Of a stretch of 26,049 nucleotides of DNA, positions 7,728 through 17,370 are shown piece by piece. Source of the stretch: Acrasis kona (lineage: Eukaryota; Heterolobosea; Eutetramitea; Acrasida; Acrasidae); the NCBI GenBank assembly GCA_026419775.2, contig JAOPGA020001453.1:1-26049 (forward strand). Reading direction: 5' to 3'. Position numbers and translations under genes: made by a program. The stretch's first letter is position 1; the number at the start of each line of letters is the position of its first letter. The notes below the pieces were generated by a model that saw only the letters and a list, made by a program, of their open reading frames with translations, had not been told where the DNA came from and searched no databases.

Positions 7728-9920
7728 ATGACTTCACTGGTTAGCGGGGGACTAGCTCCGCATGCGTGCTCTAACTGCAAGAATGGTCACAGGAGATGCG
7801 ACAGAGTGATACCTGTATGCTCATATTGCAAGTATGTCTAATAAAACCAGAAATCAACTTAAAGTAACAGAAGCAAAAAGAAGGACAACACATGCAGCTA
7901 TGAAGAGTCTTCATTTAAAGATAAACAGCCTAGAAAAAAGAGGAAGAAGGATGAATCGCCGATAGTCATGCCACCGCAAACAAGTGTATACAACAACTTT
8001 GCGCCGCCAAGTGCGGGTAACGCCAACACAAACGATCTTACCTTTCATTCATTTTCGCCAATACAAATGCCCCAGCAATTCCAACAACCACAATTCCACC
8101 TGCCGCAACAAATACAAAGTCCGCAAATACAAAGCCCACAAATACAAAGTCCACAAGTAAACATTTACCCTCAGAACATACAAGGAAACATACAGGGAAA
8201 TACAAATCATCCTTTCCTTCCACCTGTTTCAGGCATTTTAGATTCTTCGCTTAGTACATTCATGAACAAGAAACAAACACCCGCACAACCACAATTAAAC
8301 TCATCCATCAAAAGAGAGCCACAGATTCTCAAACGATCAGAAGTCAACCAAAATACAACAAACACTTTCGACCAAACATACCAAACAGTGAAGAGGTCCG
8401 TTCTCAAAGACCAAATACTGGGCATGGTTAACAAAATACTTTTAATAGACCCATCAAGAGTCGAAGGTGTTTTGACCTACGCTGATAATGTAGTAGCGGA
8501 CATTCCTAATCCCTCCGACTGTTTGATACCTACAAACTCTGAACTAGCGTTCATTTTCAGTCTACAAGGTATGTATCCTCTTGATCAAACACAATTTTTA
8601 CACAAAGTAGCCGTTTTATACAAAAAGATGCACGCGCTGACATTATCACATAGCTGCCTCCAATTAGCAAAAAAACACACCGCCAAGGAATTCGACGGCG
8701 TGCTATCCAGTCGCCTACTGAGTTGTTCGTTCCTATTGATCGGATCGATCTATTTGGAAGAAAATGATTTGGACAGAGCAGAGTTCTACTGCAACAATGT
8801 ACAGAGTTATTTACAAAAATGCAGGCTCGAATACAACAATCATCCCAACGCACCATTCGACGCCAACTTTGAATTCTTCCAACAAAAGATGCTGGGTCTC
8901 ATTTTATACCAACTACTTTACGTCCTAAAGGATTCCAAAAACTTGGCCCAATTCATGAAGTCGCTCATGCTTCTTCATTACTACTCCACGCAATCTCAAA
9001 AAATGGTTGCCTACCGGTTCGATCCAGAAAATTATCAAAAATCACAAACCAAAGACAACCCAGATCGTTTCAACGAGTATTCGGCGGTGATACAGGGAGA
9101 TATCGACAACAACACTGATGATTTTCGATTGAATTCGTCGGTGATGGAAAATGTATGCGTCAAGTTCGTGGAGCATAATAAACTGGGACAAGATCCAAAA
9201 CAACAAGATTTGATGGAAACCGAATTGAAGAATGTGACCATCTTTATGGTTGCGCAGGCCGTTAAGCTCCAGTGCTTACAGAGAGAAGGAAGGACCAATG
9301 ACCCGGAGATGCGGAAGGCAGCCGATCAGCTGAGCAGCTTGACCACCACCGTTTGTTTCAATTTTGCGGGCACGACGGTTGTGCAGCCCGTTGCTTTGTG
9401 CATGAGAAGTCATTTGTACTTTTATGAAAAGAGCAGGAGCGTGGAGGATAAATCCAATCTGATCGACATGTTGAACATTGATTTGCGTGCATTAAAGGTT
9501 TTGAGCGAGAGATGTAAGTTCATTCCCGAAAGGTACTCCAATTTGCTTGAGCGCGTTCAGGCTGTGATAAATAACCATCAACAGCAGGCAACGCTTGTTC
9601 AATTGTATGCATCCATGCGAACGTATGGAATGTTGTTGGGCGAGGCCACATGTGCTGGAAAAACGCACTATTCTAATATTGCTCAAAATACTGTGAATGG
9701 AACATCTCCTGTCACGAATGCATCTCCTGTTCCGTCTAGTCCGTCTCTTCATGAAAGTAGTAGTTCGGACAGCATGTTGGATTTGTTATATGGAGGATCC
9801 TTTGTGCCGCAGAGCAGTCCTCTTGTTAATGCGAACAATGATTTGTTGGACAACTTCTTTTCAAATAATCGGGAAGGTTTTGTAGACTCCACCAATGACA
9901 GTGCAAATTGGTTCTTTTAG
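7728..9920 (+). CDS. Zn(II)2Cys6 (Gal4-type) transcription factor
   Basis: Two exons (7728-7831 and 7871-9920) with a 39-nt intron (GTATGT...AACAG, 7832-7870) give 717 residues. The ATG at 7728 is the first Met after an in-frame stop. Residues 13-46 form a binuclear zinc cluster: Cys 14, 17, 24, 31, 34 and 43, with the usual basic stretch (CKNGHRRCD) and loop Pro29. The intron falls between the fifth and sixth Cys, so a gene model starting at the longest uninterrupted frame (7968) would lose the DNA-binding domain. A basic segment (QPRKKRKKDE) follows, a likely nuclear signal. Next comes a Gln/Asn/Pro-rich region with three 15-bp units encoding QIQSP (8110-8154). A helical region of about 450 residues resembles the middle region of fungal factors only in general character. 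The Ser/Asn-rich C terminus may be an activation region (inference). Confidence 0.88.
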
Positions 9921-9947
9921 TAAATAGATACGGACTTATAAATAACT

Positions 9948-11205
9948 TTATTTTACTTTTACAATGATCACACTGATATTGTCCGTACTTCCTACTTGAT
10001 ATGCATGTTCTTTGAGGCAAGTGCTTGCTTTTTGGGCGTCAGTTTCGTCTCTAATTAGATTAATAACGGCCTCATCGCTTGCTACATCCCATAGACCGTC
10101 ACAGGCGACGATGAAACATTGACCTGGCTTGACGCCAACAGTACATGTGTAGGGATCGCTTGACACGTATGGATGGAGGTCAGAGTCACCAAGCGCTCTT
10201 GATACTGCAAGTACTGCATTTACTCTACGATTAGCAACAAATCCACCTGCATCTTTAACGCGTCTCTCCTCGTCAGGGTCCTCTGGTCTGTGGTCAATTG
10301 TCATTCTTTTAAATGTTGTTTGGTCGCTTTGTACGCATACAATTCTTGAATCGCCTACATTTGCGGAATACGCAAGACCTTTTCCATCAAAGTACAAAAC
10401 AGAAGCAGTGCAACCACTTCTGATGTTCTGTTGTGTTATTTTGTCGTTGACAACAAGGAATGTTTCTCTTAATAATAGAGGAATGATATGTTCCACGGAC
10501 ATGCTGTGTATTTCAATGGGTTCTATTGATCTCTCTTTGAGCTCAACTTCCTTCGGTGTTTTTGGCTTCTCGATGGAATGACCATCTTGGTCTAGAATTT
10601 GTGCAACACTCTCCTGTTTATTCTTGTTTATAGAAACATTCCTGTTGTGTTCAGTTAGGAGTAATTTACAAAGTGACGGTATGAGTGTTTCGGCTACCTC
10701 CGATAATTGCTTCAATGTATTTTCATTTTGCTCACTCTCTAACACGTCTCTTAATTTCATATATTTTTCTAGTGCACAAAGCTTCTCCTGAAACGTGAGA
10801 TGTAATTGTTTACCAACGTATTCAGCAGCATCCTTTCCACCATGTCCATCGTATATGGCTATAAATACTTGATCTTTTACGGTTTCGTCAACCGCTTGAT
10901 CGGCTAATCGTCTATATTGTGTTTCTATTACATGTGCATCTTCCATCGTTCTTCTCCGACCAATGGTTTCCGAAAATCCTGTGTAAAGCCAGGAGTTTTG
11001 TAATTTACTTGGGTCCTCTTCGGCATCAGCTGTATGAACATTCTTCAACAATTATTAGCAAAGAGTAAATAAGTTCACGAACATCTTGAGCAAACTTGTT
11101 ATTCATATGTTCTCTCTTTTTATCTACCACCTGGACATTTCTTCTTCTTTGAGCCAGCTTTACCAAACGCTGCTCATACTCCTCTTGGTCGATGGTGTCC
11201 GACAT
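9948..11205 (-). CDS. PP2C-type protein serine/threonine phosphatase
   Basis: Exons 11079-11205 and 9948-11029 are joined across a 49-nt intron (11030-11078) with a TTGCTAAT branch site and CATACAG acceptor. The donor (GTGAAC) is weaker than in neighbouring genes but is the only nearby one that keeps the frame. The product has 402 residues. PP2C motifs appear in order: TIGRRRTMEDAH (E72, D73), FIAIYDGHGG (D103, G104), SGCTASVLYF, ANVGDSRIV, TIDHRPEDPDE, AVSRALGDSD, ACDGLWDV (D353) and STDNISVIIV (D392). All metal-binding residues are present, so it should be an active Mg/Mn-dependent phosphatase. About 100 extra residues (about 127-230, charged) are inserted between the DGHGG and GCTAS blocks; they may bind a regulator. 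ATG 11205 was chosen because frame upstream of it has no ATG. AATAAA (9947-9952) overlaps the stop. Confidence 0.93.
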
Positions 11206-11337
11206 TTGCTGGTGGTATATGATGTTTGACAAGAAGAATTGGTCAACTGCCCAGTGATACGTTAGATATTTGATTTGATTTCGCGGATTAAGCTTTTCGA
11301 TTATTACAGATAAAGTTGATATAAATGAAAAGGCAAA

Positions 11338-14048
11338 TTAAAACAAATGCATATTTAGTTTTTCTGAAATTTCCTTTAGGGCATGATCTATTTTCTGCAC
11401 TGCGCCAAGACTGGAATCATCCTCGATCAACAACAATTGCTCAGATCCAGGTCCTGCCGTGGTCTTCTCTTTTTTCGTTCCTGTAGTCTTCGTAGGATTG
11501 ATCCTGACTAGAACAGTTCCATACAATGCTGTCTGCTTCATCAGCGTGTCAGATATTGTTCTCATCTTCTTCTCACAGCCAATCTCAAGTATCACTAACT
11601 TTTTACTTGTATCCATTCCTAAGGCTTTTTTGGTATTAATTGCCCACTGCCTATACTCCTTAGAACTTGTGGGTATCCACTGATTGTCCTCCAACATTTT
11701 TATTCGTGGCCTTGCAAGTCCCCTACAGTACTGACAAAAGATACGATTCATCACGGGCCTCTTACTGTTAGGGACATTCTCTTCATTGGTTCTTCTATCC
11801 TGCCTTCCTAAGACAGATGGGCTATCAAGACCAGCTACAGAACCCAAATGGCTCTGGCGTATTACAGAATTAATGGATGTATTTGGAGTTGGAGTGTGTT
11901 CAAGAGAATTGGTGGTTGGTTCTATATGATTAAAATCAGAAATAGGGACATCAACAAATACAGTAACAAGTTCAGATTTTTGATTTGTAGTTTGAATGGC
12001 CCTCATTCTAACCTCTTGTAAAGATTCCTTAACCCTCAACACATAATCCATAATCTTGACAGCATTTCCAATAGTCTCTTCTGCTTCCATTCCTTTCAAA
12101 GCCTTTACATATTGTTGCATCTGTTGTTGACTCAAGTTGTTCGTATCAGAGTGTTGAGACTTGGGTAATATCTCGTACTCTCCAGTGACCTGCCATGACA
12201 TATCATCAAAGCGAATAATTTCCTCGCTAGCTCTAACTGTTGCTAATCATTGTTATTGTTACGTTCACAAGTTTAAATGTCTACCATTTCTCTTCTTTTT
12301 GGGTTCTACTACAACACTTACAATACCTCTGACGGGCAGCATGTTGTTGTTATTTGGTAACTCTTGATCTTGTAGGTGAAGTATGATTGTGTCTACGAAC
12401 AGACCATCTTGCTCTCTCTTGCGACGGATTTGAGGTTTAGCAGTATCCCAATAGTATTTGATAGCTACCTCTCCGCTCTTAATGTCAGTAATTTGGATAG
12501 AAACAGTAAACAAGCTGTTGCTACCATCCACTACAGTTGAATCTGCTGGAATCTCTGGAATCTTCAAGAGAGTTTCAATCTATTTATGATAATTGATACT
12601 TACCTCAATGTTGTTAGAATCAACTCTGCTTTTAGGATTTGATTTCAAATCGACACGATGTGATTTGTGTAGATCCGTAAAGAACATTTGATGAGATATC
12701 ATTGGATCAACGGATACACATTGGAAGAGACCTCTATCTCCATCTTCAAGCACTTCATTCGCCATCAAATGAAGCTGGTCATGAATCTGTTTGGTTTCCT
12801 CGTTTGTTATCATGTGCCTCTGTATACTTGCTTTTTTGTTCTCCCCTTTTGAGCTAGACAGCTCCGGTACATGAGATAGAGATTTTAAGACTCCGCCCGA
12901 GCCATGAATAGATTGTAGAGTCTTTCTAGAACCAGGTCTGAAGTAATGTTCTGAATTCTTAACTTGATCTGCTACGTCAGGTATAAAGTACCGAAAGTAC
13001 ATTGTTCTCTTTTCTGAAAGTGAATGTGCCTCAGAGGCGGTTGATGAGCTTTGTGTTGACCTTCCTTTTACAGTTAGATTGCAAAATAAGAAAAGGTGGT
13101 ACCTGAGCGAGATGAGTGCGCGTACCTAGATCTAGAATCTACTTGTGAGGTTGGCATGTACAAATGATTTGAATATTTTTGATGAAAGTGAAAACTCCCA
13201 TATGCATCGTAAAAATTAAAATCGTCTTCTCCTTTTGTGCCGTCGCCTAGTAGAGATCTCTCAGATGTTTTTGAGGACTTTTGAACTCCAGATATTGATT
13301 TTCTCCTGTTACCATGCTGAGAAGTTAGGAATTATACGAAGCACATGAATACCTTATCAGAGAATTTAACTGGTGGTGCTTTCCCGTTTTCAGAACTGAC
13401 TTCGAAGCGGAAATCTTCATCTACTTTCCAAAAGTGTTTAACACAAGGAGCAGAGCACTGCCAAGTGCAAATGTTGCCGCGAGACTCGTATATCTCTGAG
13501 GTTTTGAACCCAACTTTTTCAATTTCAGAATCAATGTTACTCGTTACAATGTAGAATCTTTTTGGTCCCTCACCAGTTGCAGCCGCAGGTGATTTTTCTT
13601 CTTGACCTTTAAATAGCCTGGCATCTGCACCTTTTTTTCCCTTATCTTCCTCGTCGAATCTGGCATCGGATGGGTTGAACATGGCTTTTCTCCATCCAAG
13701 TAGTGATTTGTAAACATCATTATTCCTCATTCTTTGATATCTATTGAGCACCTGCCCCCAGAATCCATAAAAGAGTTCGCTGTCTTGATGAATCCATTTT
13801 GGATTGTTTAAAATTGGGAGTGTTAAACCGGATTCTTGGTACGACGTGTTGCTATTGACTACATCCTGCAATATTTGGTCTCCACTTGGATGTTAAATTT
13901 GGATGCAGCAAACGATAAAATACCTCGACATTGAAAAGCTGTCTCCGATGATGATTACACAATAATAGCTAAGAAATAAATGCTCTGCGCATTGTTCGTA
14001 TACGTCAGCTTTTTTATTTCGTCGAAATCTCTTGAATGCCTTATTCAT
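11338..14048 (-). CDS. Sirtuin-like protein with a large insertion splitting the zinc module; probably inactive
   Basis: Six exons (13924-14048, 13353-13884, 13103-13316, 12604-13064, 12285-12561, 11338-12236) with introns of 39, 36, 38, 42 and 48 nt give a continuous frame of 835 residues. The N-terminal 190 residues match the SIR2-like family containing YGFWG (81-85), VTSNID (155-160) and a Cys-rich end (C181, C185, C189). The matching C-terminal part appears only at 704 onward: CQYCRGLARPRIKML (C704, C707), LVILEIGCEKKMRTI and VLVRINP. About 515 residues separate the two Cys groups, against a few tens in bacterial relatives as I remember them. The usual catalytic E-x-HG is ESRGN (Arg177 for His), and the GAG-type NAD loop reads GDSFSMSSG. 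Deacetylase activity is therefore doubtful; an NAD- or partner-binding scaffold is possible. The insertion has Ser-rich, beta-rich (about 455-535) and helical (about 565-640) parts with no family I recognise. Confidence 0.82.
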
Positions 14049-14258
14049 GCTCGTAGTACTGTTACAAAATATAAATAAATATTTTCCGACAAATCGAAAT
14101 TATTGTTAAGCAACTGATCTGCAAAGTATATTGGGCATTGCAATCATAACCAAACTTTAGGAGTCTTATCCCTGCAGGAGAAAAAAATTCGGTTGTCTTT
14201 TATCAACCACAAGTAGATTGAACCAAGAAACCTGAAATCGAATATTTGAAGACATACC

Positions 14259-17200
14259 ATGACTGTCAAACAAGAAGCCTCTGGAGACGCAGTCAATGAA
14301 GAAAAGAATGACACATCGAAATCCAAACAAACAACATCTAGCAAGTCACAAGAGGAAGAAAAAACAAATGTGCCACTTCCTGCTGTCCCTAGAGCGCACA
14401 CAAATGCAAACGGATTTGTAGGATTAAGTAATCAAGGAGCTACATGCTATCTCAATAGTCTTTTACAGAGTTTATATAACACACCAGAAATAAGAGAGAT
14501 GGTATACAAGTGGAAGTACAACCCAGAAGTGGAAGCAAGTGAGGAGAGATGCATCCCACTCCAACTACAAAAACTTTTTGCTAGATTGCAGCTTTCCAAA
14601 TCACGTGCAGTCACAACTAAACTACTAACGGCTTCATTTGGGTGGAACAGACAACAAGCTTTCGTTCAACATGACGTTCAAGAATTGTGTCGCATCTTGT
14701 TTGATGCACTAGACAAGGCTCTTACATGTGCTGGTGAAAACATCAAGAATCCAATAAGCTCATTATACACAGGTATCATGCTTGATTACATCACTGCCAA
14801 GAACGAAGTGAATGCTGAAGGTAAACATATCGGCCGCGTAAGAGAGGACGAATATCAGGACATTCAACTAGTGATCCGCGACGCAGATAGCGTGGAGAAG
14901 GCCATCGACAATTACATCAAACCAGAAGAAATGACTGGCACTGAGCAGTGGTCCTGTGAGGAACTAAACAAGAAGGTTGATGCCATCAAGGGTTTGAAAT
15001 TCAAAACGCTTCCCTACCTTCTCATGCTACATTTGAAACGCTTTGATTACGATCCAGAAACATGGAACAGAATCAAATTAGGAAACAAGGTGTCCTTCCC
15101 CTTTGAGCTTGATCTTTCGAAATATGTCGACACCACTCAAGATGATGATCAACACCCATACAAGTACGAATTATTCAGCGTCTTGATTCATTCCGGCAAT
15201 TCCAACGGAGGTCACTATTACGTCTACATCAAGAGGTTCGATGATGGAAAATGGTACAATTTGAACGATCAGAACGTGACGGAGATTACGCAGGACGAAG
15301 TCAAGCAAATGTACGGAGGAGACGACAATGATCCATTAAAGGCCAAGTTTAGAGCCATGGGCGGATCCACCAACGCATACATGTTAGTGTACAGGCGCAT
15401 CCATCCAGACAACAAGACGACCGTTAGTGACGACCTGATCGATCAGGAACTCAAGGATGAAATCGAACTCGAAAATGAGGAGTACAAAAAGGAACAACAA
15501 AAGAGGGAACAACTTTTACAAATGATCTATTTGAAATGTACATGTTTCGACAACACTTTCAACATTCACATCAACCGAAAAAACACAATCAGAGATGCAT
15601 GTCAACAAGTATTGGACATTATCAAGGATCAATACATGGACGTGGAAAAGTATGGAATCAATGACTGCAGGATGAGAGATTTCAATCCCGTCAAGAATCA
15701 ACCGGGAAGAGAATTTCACATGGACACCATCATTGAGGAATTATCATTACCCCAACACAAAATGATTTACATGGACCTCAAGGATCCCAATCAAGAATTC
15801 CAACCCATCGTCGAAAAGATGCACGTGTGGCTGTTCAAATTCGATCACAACAATCCCGACGAAGAAATCAGATACGAAAAATTACACATTAACGTGAAAA
15901 GTAACTTTGGAGAATTACAACATCAAATCAATCAAATTTACAAGGACGCATTACCGGTGCAACATTTGGGTGTTTTGAAATACATTAATTACAACATGGG
16001 CGAAACCATTAGTTTGAATCAAATGCATGCATCCACGCCCATCGAATCAGAAATTAAAGAAAATGACATTTTGTGCGTGGAGTACCTTGACGATCCCTCC
16101 ATCGATATTTCGAGAGCAAAACAATATTTACAAGACAAGGCCCATCGAGTGATCGTTCATTACAACAAACCAAACTCCGATCAATACCTGGAACAAGCAC
16201 AAGTAGACGACAGGGAGCCCTTGTCGAGCCTTCGAAATGTAATTGCGGATCAATTACAATTACATCCCAACGAATTTAGAATTTGCGAAAAACGATTCAA
16301 AAAACCAATTCGTGACGATCAACAAACCATTTCAAAAGTAAACGAATTGATGAATCACATGCAAGTTCATATCGAATTGGGAGATGCGTTACAATTGGGT
16401 CAGTACTTGATTAAAATTTACTTGTACCATCCATCCGCTCGATTCGAAAATCACGATTCGAACGATTTGAACGCAATGGTCACCGCTGCACCCAAAGTAA
16501 GCAACAGCGATAACCTCAAAGTGCTCTACGGTAGGCAGAAGGAATTTATCGAATTGGGAAAAGTCATTTTCCATCAAGATGAAAAATTGAGCGAATTTAA
16601 ATCCAGATTAGAATTGTTATTCAAGGACGCTACATTGCCGGATGGAATCACTTTGAAATCGGAATTGATGAGATTGAGGGTCAAGAATGCGATCATGATG
16701 ACCAGCACATTACATCAATCCGACGAATCCATGAAAGTGAATTTGAACAATTTCCTAGTGGACGATCGTCAATTGGCCATTCAAGTTTTAAATCAACCAG
16801 AGGTGCTCACCGACAAGGACAGAATCGTTTACTTGTATCGGTGGCATCCATCCACGTGGACGTTTGGTCCTCGATGCGAACTAATCATCAACAAGGACAA
16901 GATTCACACATCTTTTGATTTGAAGAGATTGATTTGTAATCAGATTCCAGAAATGTTTCCTGGATGCGAACACCCAGATAAAGATATCGGATTCTCCGTC
17001 GCACCCAATAGTTTGGGCGATTGGAATCATGGCGATGTTGCATTGTTGAATTTCGATTTTGAATCACAAAATGTGTTTGCGCCTCCCTTCCAGATTAGAG
17101 AAGGTCACTTTTAATATTTGTAAGGATCGAACGGAGAGCGAGAAGGTGCCTCTCGACAAATTACGTTCGAATTTGAACGTGCACGAGGAGCAGGGATTGA

Positions 17201-17352
17201 CCATTACGGTTTTGAATAAGGAAAAGGAGAACGAGCTGAAGAAGCAAGAGGAGATTGAAAAGCAAAAGAATGATTTGGTGGCGCCACAGGATCAAGATGT
17301 GGTCATGACTGATCAAGAGAGGGCATCGAAGAAGCAAAAAACAAATGAATAA
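14259..17352 (+). CDS. Ubiquitin-specific protease, USP47-like
   Basis: The main exon runs from ATG 14259 with an acidic, Ser/Lys-rich leader of about 45 residues. The USP core spans about 52-385: GLSNQGATCYLNSLLQ (catalytic C63), FVQHDVQELCRILFDALD, LPYLLMLHLKRFDYD, NSNGGHYYVYI (H319) and WYNLNDQN (N336/D337). The cysteines that bind zinc in many USP finger regions are mostly absent. About 600 residues follow with repeated ubiquitin-like-looking segments, as in USP47 and USP7. The frame ends at 17114, but the next frame carries a charged tail ending KKQKTNE to TAA 17350-17352. A short intron with donor at 17073 and acceptor at 17103 (31 nt) or 17124 (52 nt) joins them in frame, giving about 1013-1020 residues. 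The junction is uncertain. The enzyme would remove ubiquitin from protein substrates. AATAAA (17348-17353) overlaps the stop. Confidence 0.93.
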
Positions 17353-17370
17353 ATTTCAAATTCTTTTAAT
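17348..17370. terminator. Back-to-back 3' signals of the USP and NHL genes
   Basis: The USP stop TAA (17350-17352, plus) lies within AATAAA (17348-17353). The NHL stop TAA (17366-17368, minus) lies within ATTAAA (17365-17370, minus strand). Only 13 bp separate the two stop codons, so the two transcripts must overlap if cleavage follows at a normal distance. Confidence 0.6.

Noticed and set aside
9697-9885. Second plus-strand frame inside the zinc-cluster gene end
   Set aside because: It is a shadow of the longer frame, which ends at 9920 and is continuous with the DNA-binding domain.
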